A stretch of DNA of 23,452 nt from CAISIP01 sp043759735 (GCA_043759735.1 JAYUQC010000210.1:1-23452), one strand, 5' to 3'; positions 8,833 through 16,077 are shown, counted from the first letter of the stretch. Made by a program: numbers and translations. The notes: generated from the letters alone by a model not told the origin.

Positions 8833-8854
8833 GGGCCGCTGCAACTGCAACGGA
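8805..8854. repeat. Nested inverted repeat between tRNA-Leu and rimO
   Basis: The arm at 8805-8823 and the arm from about 8836 to 8854 (GCCGCTGCAACTGCAACGG) are reverse complements apart from one base near the outer end, separated by the T tract and a few G/C bases. The first arm is itself a hairpin, so the site can form either a local stem or one longer stem of about 19 bp. On the minus strand it lies just after the rimO stop and could act as the rimO terminator. Confidence 0.75.
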
Positions 8855-8872
8855 GTTTCTCTTTGCCAGTCG

Positions 8873-10279
8873 TCATATGGGGATGGCGACCAGATCATGG
8901 CCTTGCGTGCCCACGATGCGCGCGCGTGTGAAATCACCCACCTTGAAGGTCTTGCTGGCCTTTTCCGGCGGCAACAGCCGGACCACACCGTCAATTTCCG
9001 GCGCATCGGCATAGCTGCGGCCGGTACCGCCCTTGCGCCCCAGCGCCGGTGCAAAATCCACGAGAACCTGCATCGTCGCGCCAATGCGGCGCTTGAGCCG
9101 CTCGGTCGACACCTGCTCGGCAACCGCCATGAATCGGGCACGCCGTTCCTCGCGCACCTCGGCGGGCAACATGCCATCGATCTGGTTGGCGACAGCTCCG
9201 TCTACCGGGCTGTAGGCAAAGCAGCCGGCGCGATCGATCTGGGCCTCGTGCATGAACGCCAACAGGTGCTCGAACTCGGCTTCGGTTTCGCCCGGAAATC
9301 CTGCGATGAACGTACTGCGCACCACGATCTGCGGACACTGCGCGCGCCAGCTCTGGATACGCTCCAGGTTTTTCTCGCCACTGGCCGGCCGCTTCATGCG
9401 CTTGAGTACGTCGGGGTGGCTGTGCTGCAGTGGCACGTCCAGGTAGGGCAGAATTTTGCCGGTGGCCATCAGTGGCACGACGCCATCGACGCTCGGATAG
9501 GGGTACACATAATGCAGCCGGACCCAGGCACCATAGGGCTCGGCCAATTCGCCCAGCGCCTGCACCAGATCGAGCATGCGCGTCCTGATCGGTTTGCCAT
9601 CCCAGAAACCGGTACGGTACTTGATGTCGACCCCATAGGCCGAAGTGTCCTGGCTGATCACCAGCAACTCTTTCACGCCCCCTTCGAACAGTGCGCGCGC
9701 TTCGGTCAGAACGTCTCCGACGGGCCGTGAGACCAGGTCGCCGCGCATGGACGGAATGATGCAGAACGTGCAGCGGTGGTTGCATCCTTCGCTGATCTTG
9801 AGATAGGCATAGTGACGGGGCGTGAGCTTGATGCCGGCAACACCGAAGGCGTTCGGAATCAGATCCACGAACGGATCATGCGGTTTGGGCAGGTTCAGAT
9901 GAACCGCGTCCATCACTTCCTGCATGGCATGCGGCCCGGTCACGGCGAGTACCTTGGGATGAATCTGGCGCACCAGGTTGCCACCGTCGGCACCCGCCCT
10001 GGCACCGAGACAACCGGTGACGATGACCCGGCCGTTCTCGGCCAGCGCCTCGCCGATGGAATCGAGGCTCTCGCGCACCGCTTCATCGATGAAGCCGCAG
10101 GTGTTGACAATCACCAGGTCCGCGCCAGCCAGCGACTTGGACGTCTGGTAGCCCTCTGCGCTCAGCTGGGTCAGGATCAGTTCGGAATCGGTCAGGGCCT
10201 TGGGGCATCCGAGGCTGACGAATCCGACCGTCGGAATCTTCGCGGTTACGGGTGCGTCGGAGGTAATCGTATCGTGCAT
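8873..10279 (-). CDS. rimO: Ribosomal protein S12 methylthiotransferase RimO
   Basis: RimO is a radical-SAM enzyme that methylthiolates an aspartate of ribosomal protein S12, using two iron-sulfur clusters. The 468-residue protein has the UPF0004 N-terminal domain starting VGFVSLGCPKALTDSE, which distinguishes RimO from MiaB, with further cluster cysteines in VNTCGF and VTGCLG. The radical-SAM motif is CNHRCTFC (CxxxCxxC). A C-terminal TRAM domain ends the protein around VVRLLPPEKASKTFKVGDFTRA. The ATG start lies 28 nt after the phaR stop, so phaR and rimO are probably one operon, an arrangement seen in Burkholderiales. Confidence 0.95.
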   Translation of the reverse strand: MHDTITSDAPVTAKIPTVGFVSLGCPKALTDSELILTQLSAEGYQTSKSLAGADLVIVNTCGFIDEAVRESLDSIGEALAENGRVIVTGCLGARAGADGGNLVRQIHPKVLAVTGPHAMQEVMDAVHLNLPKPHDPFVDLIPNAFGVAGIKLTPRHYAYLKISEGCNHRCTFCIIPSMRGDLVSRPVGDVLTEARALFEGGVKELLVISQDTSAYGVDIKYRTGFWDGKPIRTRMLDLVQALGELAEPYGAWVRLHYVYPYPSVDGVVPLMATGKILPYLDVPLQHSHPDVLKRMKRPASGEKNLERIQSWRAQCPQIVVRSTFIAGFPGETEAEFEHLLAFMHEAQIDRAGCFAYSPVDGAVANQIDGMLPAEVREERRARFMAVAEQVSTERLKRRIGATMQVLVDFAPALGRKGGTGRSYADAPEIDGVVRLLPPEKASKTFKVGDFTRARIVGTQGHDLVAIPI

Positions 10280-10307
10280 GCTTGTATTGTCGTGCTCCGC
10301 CCGGCGT

Positions 10308-10841
10308 TCAACGCTTGAGCCCGAAACTGACCAGGACCTGTTCGGCCTGTTTCTGCATCTGCTCCTGCAACTGCGTCAGCAAGTTCTTCGACTGTTCCAG
10401 GTTGGACCCCATCATGCCCTGCACCATCGGCATCTGCATATTCATGAACTGCTTCCACATGTCGGGCGTTACTGACTTGGACTGCTCGCTGAGCGTGGAC
10501 TGCACGTCCGCGAGCGTCTGCATATTCTTCTCCAGGTAGCCGCCCATGAATCCTTGCATCGTATGGCCGTAGAAACGAATAATGTGCGACAGCACCGGAG
10601 CAGTGAACATCGGCGAACCGTTCGCCTCCTGCTCCAGGATGATCTGCAGCAAGATGCTGCGCGTCAAGTCTTCGCCGGTCTTTGCATCCAGCACCACGAA
10701 TGGCTCGCAATCCATCACCAACTGCTTTACTTCAGCCAGAGTGATGTAGGCCGAGCTGGCGGTGTCGTACAAACGCCGGTTCGGATATTTCTTGATGACC
10801 CTCTTGTCCGTGCGGGGGATCGGTGCATTCTTGCTGCTCAT
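10308..10841 (-). CDS. phaR: Polyhydroxyalkanoate synthesis repressor PhaR
   Basis: PhaR is a cytoplasmic DNA-binding protein that represses phasin and its own gene, and is relieved when it binds nascent PHA granules. The 177-residue protein has the signature RVIKKYPNRRLYDTASSAYI at about residues 14-33 (PHA accumulation regulator DNA-binding domain), then the PHB_acc region with ILEQEANGSPMFTAPVLSHI and IRFYGHTMQGFMGGYLEKN. A Met/Gln-rich helical C-terminus follows. The start at 10841 is set by GAAGGAAC a few nt upstream; the longer open frame above it is noncoding. No phaC, phaA, phaB or phasin gene is in the window. Confidence 0.94.
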   Translation of the reverse strand: MSSKNAPIPRTDKRVIKKYPNRRLYDTASSAYITLAEVKQLVMDCEPFVVLDAKTGEDLTRSILLQIILEQEANGSPMFTAPVLSHIIRFYGHTMQGFMGGYLEKNMQTLADVQSTLSEQSKSVTPDMWKQFMNMQMPMVQGMMGSNLEQSKNLLTQLQEQMQKQAEQVLVSFGLKR

Positions 10842-11001
10842 TGCGGGGTTCCTTCGGTGCTGGCCGCCGGCCCACGCAAGCAGGACGCGTTTGCGAGCCA
10901 TTCCAGGCAGCGCGCAATCGGCCACGCGCCGGGAATCGCTCAGAGAATACATGATGCGCCATCGACTTCGCTCCGACCGCCCACCGGGCCGCCTTGGCGG
11001 G

Positions 11002-11030
11002 ATTGTAATTTTGCAGGCAGTCTGTAGGAA
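11002..11030 (-). promoter_or_regulatory. Possible phaR promoter
   Basis: On the minus strand TTCCTA (11030-11025) and TACAAT (11007-11002) are separated by 17 bp. This would give a 5' leader of about 150 nt before phaR. The -10 box is good and the -35 poor. Confidence 0.35.
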
Positions 11031-11051
11031 ATGCCCCTGGCGGGCTGTTTC

Positions 11052-11081
11052 GACAGACGGCACTGGGCAGTGCCGTCTGTC
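11052..11081 (-). terminator. Perfect 13-bp hairpin, possible ancestral tRNA-Val terminator
   Basis: GACAGACGGCACT (11052-11064) and AGTGCCGTCTGTC (11069-11081) are perfect reverse complements around a 4-nt loop. On the minus strand the hairpin begins about 10 nt after the CCA end of the partial tRNA-Val copy at 11092. That fits a terminator of tRNA-Val before the intervening 1.6 kb arrived. No clear T tract follows, so terminator function is uncertain although the hairpin itself is certain. Confidence 0.5.
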
Positions 11082-11090
11082 ACGGGTTCC

Positions 11091-11129
11091 TTGGCAGGCG
11101 CGATTGGACTCGAACCAACGACCCCCACC
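11091..11129 (-). repeat. Partial tRNA-Val 3' half, direct repeat copy 1 (att-like)
   Basis: Bases 11096-11129 are identical to 12706-12739 inside the intact tRNA-Val, and the match extends to 11091/12701 with one mismatch at the discriminator position. The copy covers the CCA end, acceptor 3' strand, T arm, variable region and the 3' strand of the anticodon stem, then stops where the anticodon loop would begin. No 5' half of the tRNA follows, so it is not a functional tRNA. This is the usual extent of a tRNA attachment-site duplication. Confidence 0.88.
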
Positions 11130-11625
11130 CCGAGCGCAGCATCCAGTAGTCGCCCGCGGAATCAAGCCTGCGGCATCACAATTTGCCGGGCCAGCTGCAC
11201 GCACTCGCCGAACGTCATCTTGAAACTCAGGCTGTCAAGGATCTCCCGTATCTGCAGAACATGGCAGCGCTTCCAGTCGCAGTACTGGTTCTGGATGCTG
11301 CATCCAATGAATTGACATACCTGCTGCCGCTTGTACCTGCGTTCGACTTTCGGAACTACTCGCTCCAGACCGGCCGTTCAGGTATGCTTTGGAAAGTTTG
11401 CAATGTGGAGCCAATTTCGTTGATCCGATCACCCGCGATCGGCCAAGTGCTGCCTCTCATGAAGTATTGCTTTCGGCAATCGCGTCTGGGGAGCAGGTGC
11501 CGCAGCAGCCGGTGGCAATGCGGGCTGGATGTCCAAGCGCTCCACCGGCCCGCTTGCAATAGCAAGGCTTCTTTGCGTCTGAGTGCGCGGCGGAGCAAGA
11601 TCCGATAACGGGCGCGTTCACCGAG
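11130..11625. other. Gene-poor left part of the tRNA-Val insert
   Basis: Almost 500 bp hold no convincing gene. Open frames exist on both strands, but none has a credible start, ribosome-binding site and recognisable domain together. One 71-codon minus-strand frame (11377-11162) has a cysteine pattern CX4CX6CX4C but no start codon at its head, and could be the tail of a decayed gene. The promoter of the solute-binding-protein gene should lie near the right end; no clear sigma-70 boxes stand out. Confidence 0.5.
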
Positions 11626-12615
11626 ATGAGAACCGACCGGCGTGGAATCGTTCGCACACTTGCTATCGGCCTCATGTCGGTGCACTTCGCAACCTATGGG
11701 CAACAACCGCGAAAGCTGCCCCGTGTGGGATGGCTGTCCCCGAACTCGGCAGCCATGAACGAGTCATTTCTAAACGCTTATCGCCAAGCAATGCATGAGC
11801 TTGGGTACGTGGAGGGTCGGACCGTCATCACCGACTACCGATTCGCCGACGGCAGTGTGGATCGCCTCGCAGATCTCGCAGCCGAACTGGTCAACTTGTC
11901 GGTGGACGTCATCGTCACGGCGGGCACGCCGGCGAGCCTTGCCGTCAAGAACCTCACGACGTCCATTCCGATCGTGTTCGCAGCGAGCGCTGATCCGGTG
12001 GGTGGAGGGGTGGTCGTGAGTCTTGCGAAACCAGGCGGAAACGTCACCGGCTTATCTCTCATGTCATCGGACCTCAGCGGCAAGCGACTCGAATTGCTGC
12101 ATCAGGCCCTGCCACGCGTCTCTCGAGCCGCCATCCTCTGGGACATATCGAACCCGGGAATGGCGCTTCGAGTGCAGCAGACGCAGATCGCCGCAGACCA
12201 AGCGCGTGTCGCGCTCTTGCGCGTGGGCGTGCGTAACCTCGACGAGCTCGAGTCAGCGCTCGGCGGACTCGTGGCACAGCGGCCAGACCTCGTTCTAGTC
12301 ACGGCTGAACCTTTCACCATTCGTCATCGAAGTCGAATCATCGACTTCCTCTTGCAGCAGCGTATCGCGGCCATGTTTGAAGACAGGACGTTTGTAGATG
12401 CAGGCGGCCTGATGTCCTATGGTCCAAGCATCAGTGACAATTTCCGGCAAGCGGCCACTTACGTGGACAAGATCTTGAAGGGTGCCAGGCCGGCAGAGTT
12501 GCCGATCTCACAACCGACAAGATTCGAGTTGATCATCAATCTGAAGACGGCCAAAGCAATCGGACTCGACGTTCCTCAGCAATTGTTGCTGCGCGCTGAC
12601 GAAGTAATCCAGTGA
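11626..12615 (+). CDS. ABC transporter substrate-binding protein (ABC_sub_bind family, orphan)
   Basis: This is a 329-residue periplasmic binding protein. A basic N-terminus and short hydrophobic stretch (about residues 9-25) ending in TYGQQPRKLPRVGWLSP match the export signal and opening strand usual in this family. Other family features are GYVEGRTVITDYRFADG, the loop IPIVFAASADPVGGGVV, and PGGNVTGLSLMSSDLSGKRLELL, followed by a C-terminal part with LMSYGPSISDNFRQAATYVDKILKGARPAELP. No permease or ATPase gene is adjacent, so it is an orphan, as is common for this family. It is the only clear gene within the repeat-bounded insert. The ligand is unknown. Confidence 0.87.
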   Translation: MRTDRRGIVRTLAIGLMSVHFATYGQQPRKLPRVGWLSPNSAAMNESFLNAYRQAMHELGYVEGRTVITDYRFADGSVDRLADLAAELVNLSVDVIVTAGTPASLAVKNLTTSIPIVFAASADPVGGGVVVSLAKPGGNVTGLSLMSSDLSGKRLELLHQALPRVSRAAILWDISNPGMALRVQQTQIAADQARVALLRVGVRNLDELESALGGLVAQRPDLVLVTAEPFTIRHRSRIIDFLLQQRIAAMFEDRTFVDAGGLMSYGPSISDNFRQAATYVDKILKGARPAELPISQPTRFELIINLKTAKAIGLDVPQQLLLRADEVIQ

Positions 12616-12664
12616 TGCCTGCGCAGTTCCAAATTTGACTCAGAAACACCCGACACAAGAGAAG

Positions 12665-12696
12665 ATGCCCCACTCTCCAAAGGAGAAGCAGGGCAT
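12665..12696. terminator. Hairpin between the solute-binding-protein gene and tRNA-Val
   Basis: ATGCCC (12665-12670) pairs with GGGCAT (12691-12696), and TCTCC (12674-12678) with GGAGA (12682-12686) around an AAA loop, with a small internal loop between the two helices. It lies 50 bp after the solute-binding-protein stop and 6 bp beyond the tRNA-Val CCA end. It can therefore serve as terminator for both converging units; on the minus strand a pyrimidine-rich CTTCTCTTG follows. Confidence 0.6.
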
Positions 12697-12701
12697 TTCA
12701 T

Positions 12702-12778
12702 TGGTAGGCGCGATTGGACTCGAACCAACGACCCCCACCATGTCAAGGTGGTGCTCTAACCAGCTGAGCTACGCGCCT
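12702..12778 (-). tRNA. tRNA-Val (anticodon GAC)
   Basis: On the minus strand the 77-nt sequence has the acceptor stem AGGCGCG/CGCGCCT, D arm GCTC...GAGC, and anticodon stem CCACC/GGTGG with loop TTGACAT, which places GAC at 12744-12742. The T arm is GTTGG-TTCGAGT-CCAAT, followed by discriminator A and an encoded CCA. Its 3' half is duplicated at 11091-11129, so it is the probable integration site of the segment to its left. Confidence 0.96.
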
Positions 12779-12798
12779 AGGGATGTTCGAGAGCGCAA

Positions 12799-12804
12799 AT
12801 TGTA
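12799..12804 (-). promoter_or_regulatory. Putative -10 box of tRNA-Val promoter
   Basis: On the minus strand TACAAT (12804-12799) lies 20 bp before the tRNA 5' end and is followed by a GC-rich discriminator (GCGCTC), typical of stable-RNA promoters. No good -35 is seen at 16-18 bp. Confidence 0.4.
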
Positions 12805-12815
12805 GCAGCAACTTT

Positions 12816-12844
12816 TTGATGCGCCGGGGTCACTGGGTGATAAT
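12816..12844 (+). promoter_or_regulatory. Promoter of the 3-hydroxyacyl-CoA dehydrogenase gene
   Basis: TTGATG (12816-12821) and GATAAT (12839-12844) with an exact 17-bp spacer make a good sigma-70 promoter. Transcription would start near 12851, leaving about 48 nt of leader. A perfect 10-bp inverted repeat has its left arm (12817-12826) on the -35 box and its right arm (12863-12872) just after the start site. Confidence 0.6.
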
Positions 12845-12898
12845 CAAACTACACGCCGACAGCGGCGCATCATGACTATCAGCAGAGGAAAAAACACC

Positions 12899-13657
12899 AT
12901 GGAAATCGCAGGAAAAGTATTCATCGTAACCGGCGGCGCATCGGGTTTGGGCGAAGGCACGGCTCGACTGCTCGCCGCCAACGGTGCCAAGATTGTCGTG
13001 GCGGACATGCAGGTTGAAAAGGGCGAGGCGGTGGCCAAGGAGATCGGTGGCGCATTCGTCAAATGTGACGTGACCCAAGAAGCCGATGGCCAGGCCGTGG
13101 TGGCCAGGGCCGTTGCGATGGGCAAGCTCATGGGTCTGGTCAACTGCGCCGGCATCGCAACGGCAGAAAAAACCGTGGGCAAGAGTGGGCCGCACCTGCT
13201 GGCCGGGTTCGCCAAGACCGTTACCGTCAACCTGATCGGCAGTTTCAACATGATCCGCCTTGCTGCCGACGCGATGTGCAAGAACGAACCCGAAGCCACC
13301 GGCGAACGCGGAGTCATGATCTCCACGGCATCCGTTGCCGCCTACGACGGTCAGATCGGGCAGGCAGCCTACAGTGCTTCCAAGGGCGGCATCGTCGGCA
13401 TGACGCTGCCGATCGCGCGCGACCTGGCGCGCAACGGCATCCGCAACATGACCATCGCACCGGGCATCTTCGGCACACCGATGATGTTCGGCATGCCCAA
13501 GGAAGTCCAGGAATCACTGGCCGCCAGCGTGCCGTTCCCGTCGCGCCTGGGAACGCCCGAGGATTACGCCAAGCTGGCCAAGCACATCATCGAAAACGAC
13601 ATGCTCAACGGCGAAGTGATTCGCCTGGATGGCGCTATCCGCCTGGCGCCCCGCTGA
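12899..13657 (+). CDS. SDR 3-hydroxyacyl-CoA dehydrogenase, type 2 (HSD10-like)
   Basis: This is a 252-residue short-chain dehydrogenase related to type-2 3-hydroxyacyl-CoA dehydrogenase, which oxidises 3-hydroxyacyl-CoA to 3-ketoacyl-CoA with NAD in fatty-acid or branched-chain amino acid breakdown. Visible motifs are TGGASGLG (11-18), NCAG (82-85), Ser145, and catalytic Tyr158 and Lys162 in GQIGQAAYSASKGG. Asp36 after beta-2 favours NAD. APGIFGTPMM and the C-terminal NGEVIRLDGAIRLAPR are characteristic of the subfamily. GAGGAA stands about 8 nt before the chosen ATG. A divergent tRNA-Val lies upstream and a VOC gene 112 bp downstream. Confidence 0.88.
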   Translation: MEIAGKVFIVTGGASGLGEGTARLLAANGAKIVVADMQVEKGEAVAKEIGGAFVKCDVTQEADGQAVVARAVAMGKLMGLVNCAGIATAEKTVGKSGPHLLAGFAKTVTVNLIGSFNMIRLAADAMCKNEPEATGERGVMISTASVAAYDGQIGQAAYSASKGGIVGMTLPIARDLARNGIRNMTIAPGIFGTPMMFGMPKEVQESLAASVPFPSRLGTPEDYAKLAKHIIENDMLNGEVIRLDGAIRLAPR

Positions 13658-13769
13658 TGCTCGGTACCGCCGCGACGGCTGATCCGGCCGGGCCAAGTGG
13701 CAGCGTCGCCGGTGCTTGAGCTGTCCGCGGGCAAACGGTGCCAGATCAAAAAATCTGACTGGATTGACA

Positions 13770-14159
13770 ATGGCAATCTTGGGTATGAACCACTTCACGG
13801 TGCTGGCATCCGATCTGGACGCCACACTGCGGTTCTATTGCGGTATGTTGGGGCTGACCAATGGCCAACGGCCTGCGTTTGACTTTCCCGGCGCCTGGTT
13901 GTACAGCGGCGACACCGCAGTGCTGCATGTCGTTGCAGGCCGTCCCGTGCCGCATCCGCCGGGCGGCGTCATCGACCATATGGCCTTCAGCGCCAAGGAC
14001 CTGGGCAATACGGTTGCACGACTGGCCGAAAGCGGCATCGCGTATGACCTGCGCCAACTGCCGGGCGGCGGCACATGGCAGTTGTTCTTCCACGACCCCG
14101 ATGGCGCGCGGGTCGAACTCGATTTCGATGCCGGTGAAGCCGCCCCGGTGCGGCCGTGA
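13770..14159 (+). CDS. VOC (glyoxalase/dioxygenase) family protein
   Basis: This 129-residue protein has two beta-alpha-beta-beta-beta halves of the vicinal-oxygen-chelate fold. The first half reads GMNHFTVLASDLDATLRFYC and the second begins IDHMAFSAKDLGNTVARLAE. Candidate metal ligands are His8, His70 and Glu116 (RVELDF). The family includes glyoxalase I, fosfomycin-resistance enzymes and extradiol dioxygenases, and sequence alone does not choose among them. The ATG at 13770 is used; an alternative in-frame ATG five codons later is possible, and neither has a strong ribosome-binding site. Confidence 0.82.
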   Translation: MAILGMNHFTVLASDLDATLRFYCGMLGLTNGQRPAFDFPGAWLYSGDTAVLHVVAGRPVPHPPGGVIDHMAFSAKDLGNTVARLAESGIAYDLRQLPGGGTWQLFFHDPDGARVELDFDAGEAAPVRP

Positions 14160-14259
14160 CCGATCATCGCTGGCACGACCGCCTGTGCGCTTACCGAACC
14201 GAGCGCAACGCGATAAGCTCTGATCGCGCCCGCCAACTGCAATTGATTGGAAACTCCCT

Positions 14260-16077
14260 ATGCTGATCCGAATCTCCGCACCGCTTTTCGCCCTCACCTT
14301 GGCTGCCGTGCTCGCTGGCTGCGCGTCCGCACCCGGCAGCTTTGTGTATACCGTGCCCGACCAACCCGAAGGCTCGTCGGGCTACACCGAAAAGCCCGGC
14401 TGGGCCAACCGCACGTTCGCGGTGGCGGCCGCCAACCCGCTGGCGACCGATGCCGGGTACCAGGTGCTCAAGGCCGGCGGCAGTGCCGTCGACGCAGCGA
14501 TTGCCGTGCAGATGGTGCTGACCCTGGTCGAACCGCAGTCCAGCGGTATCGGAGGTGGCGCCTTCCTGATGCACTTCAATGGCAAGGACGTCGAAGCGTT
14601 CGACGGACGCGAAACGGCACCAGCGGCGGCAGACGAAAAGCTGTTTCTCGGCGCGGACGGAAAACCGATGCCCTTCTATGAAGCGGTCGTCGGCGGTCGT
14701 TCGGTCGGCGTACCCGGAACGCTTCGGATGCTGGAGACCGCCCACCAACAGCATGGCAAATTGCCGTGGGCGAAGCTGTTCGAACCCGCCATCACATTGG
14801 CAGAACGCGGCTTCAAGGTCAGCGCACGCCTGAACAGCCTGTTGACCAGCGAAAAATACCTCAAAAGCGACCCGACGGCGGCCGCGTATTTCTATCGGGC
14901 AGATGGTTCACCGCGCGCGGTCGGCGAGACCTTGCGCAATCCCGAACTCGCGCTGGTGCTGCGCGCGATCGCGAGCGCAGGATCCAAGGCTCTGCTTGAG
15001 GGTGAAGTGGCCCGGGCGATCGTCGACAAGGTGCAAAGACACCCGACCAATCCCGGCAAGTTGAGCCTGGCCGACCTGGCGGCTTACCAGCCGGTCAAGC
15101 GCGCACCCATCTGCAGCGACTACCGCGCCAATGCAAAGGACTTCCGGATCTGCGGCTTTCCACCGCCGAGTTCGGGCGCAATCGCAGTCGGGCAGATTCT
15201 GGGCATCCTGGCCAATACCAATGCCGCATCGCTGCCGCTCGATAACGGTGTTCCATCCGCCGATTGGCTGCATCTGTACACCGAAGCCTCCCGGCTGACG
15301 TTTGCCGATCGAGCGCTGTACCTGGCCGACCCCGCTTTTGTTGCGCCACCGGCCGGCAACTGGATGAGCCTGCTCGAACCGGCCTACCTGGCTGAGCGCG
15401 CCAGGCTCATCGGGCAGGCGCCCGGAGCACAGAGCATGAAGACCGCCAATCCGGGAGCACCGGGCGGCGTCAAGACGTCGTTCGCTCCAATGCCCGACCA
15501 GGTCGAATACGGCACCTCGCATATTTCCATTGTCGACAGCCACGGCAACGCACTGGCTATGACCACTACCATCGAAGACGGGTTCGGCGCGCGCCAGATG
15601 GTGCGTGGGTTCTTGCTCAGCAACGAACTGACCGACTTCAGTTTCGCGCCAGTGGACGCCAGCGGCGCGCCAATCGCCAACCGGGTGCAAGCGGGCAAGC
15701 GGCCGCGTTCATCGATGGCCCCGACGCTGGTTTTCGACAAGGCCACGGGCGGCCTCCTCATGAGTGGTGGCAGCCCGGGCGGAGCTCTGATCATCCACTA
15801 CACCGCCAAGACTCTGTATGGCGTACTCAACTGGGGCATGCTGCCGCAACAGGCCATCAACCTGCCCAATTTTGCCTCGCTCAACGGTCCGACCATGCTG
15901 GAGGAGAAGCGCTTCCCCGCCGCTACCGTCGACGCGCTCAAGGCGCGTGGGCACGAGCTGCGTGAGGTCAACATGACCAGCGGCCTGCAGGCCATCACCC
16001 GCGGACAGGCGCACGGTCAGAGTCTTTGGCTCGGCGGCGCCGACCCGCGGCGTGAAGGCGTGGTGATGGGCGACTGA
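14260..16077 (+). CDS. ggt: Gamma-glutamyltransferase, predicted lipoprotein
   Basis: Gamma-glutamyltransferase cleaves glutathione and other gamma-glutamyl compounds, and is made as a precursor that cuts itself into two subunits. The 605-residue protein begins with a lipoprotein signal ending in lipobox LAGC (Cys21), so it is likely membrane-anchored on the periplasmic side. The large subunit includes AAANPLATDAGYQVLKAGGS and SSGIGGGAFLMHF. The autocatalytic nucleophile is predicted as Thr419 in GTSHISIVD, followed by the small subunit with NELTDFSF and the MSGGSPGG oxyanion/substrate loop. Length and key residues are normal. GGAAA lies upstream of the ATG. Confidence 0.93.
   Translation: MLIRISAPLFALTLAAVLAGCASAPGSFVYTVPDQPEGSSGYTEKPGWANRTFAVAAANPLATDAGYQVLKAGGSAVDAAIAVQMVLTLVEPQSSGIGGGAFLMHFNGKDVEAFDGRETAPAAADEKLFLGADGKPMPFYEAVVGGRSVGVPGTLRMLETAHQQHGKLPWAKLFEPAITLAERGFKVSARLNSLLTSEKYLKSDPTAAAYFYRADGSPRAVGETLRNPELALVLRAIASAGSKALLEGEVARAIVDKVQRHPTNPGKLSLADLAAYQPVKRAPICSDYRANAKDFRICGFPPPSSGAIAVGQILGILANTNAASLPLDNGVPSADWLHLYTEASRLTFADRALYLADPAFVAPPAGNWMSLLEPAYLAERARLIGQAPGAQSMKTANPGAPGGVKTSFAPMPDQVEYGTSHISIVDSHGNALAMTTTIEDGFGARQMVRGFLLSNELTDFSFAPVDASGAPIANRVQAGKRPRSSMAPTLVFDKATGGLLMSGGSPGGALIIHYTAKTLYGVLNWGMLPQQAINLPNFASLNGPTMLEEKRFPAATVDALKARGHELREVNMTSGLQAITRGQAHGQSLWLGGADPRREGVVMGD

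Larger units (their letters stand above)
11130..12701. mobile_element. Putative small genomic island or decayed integrative element at tRNA-Val
   Basis: The segment is bounded by direct repeats of the tRNA-Val 3' half, with the intact tRNA on the right. Inside are one solute-binding-protein gene and about 500 bp on the left with no recognisable gene. By eye its base and codon use is less GC-biased than the flanking genes. No integrase is visible, so it would have to be a remnant, a cassette moved in trans, or the result of an old tandem tRNA duplication that has decayed. The repeat geometry is seen; the mobile origin is inference. Confidence 0.55.

Noticed and set aside
8789..9730. 313-codon plus-strand frame opposite rimO
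   Set aside because: It begins inside the tRNA-Leu terminator and is antisense to the rimO radical-SAM core.
11091..11129. A second functional tRNA gene
   Set aside because: Only the 3' half is present. The bases beyond the anticodon stem do not supply an anticodon loop, D arm or 5' acceptor strand.
10842..11204. Upstream extension of the phaR frame, adding about 120 residues
   Set aside because: PhaR proteins begin close to the conserved RVIKKYPNRRLYD, a good ribosome-binding site precedes the ATG at 10841, and the extension would cover the tRNA-Val fragment and hairpin.
11183..11608. 141-codon plus-strand frame in the tRNA-Val insert as a gene
   Set aside because: It starts next to the tRNA fragment, has no ribosome-binding site, and its composition changes along its length without any domain; it probably arises by chance.
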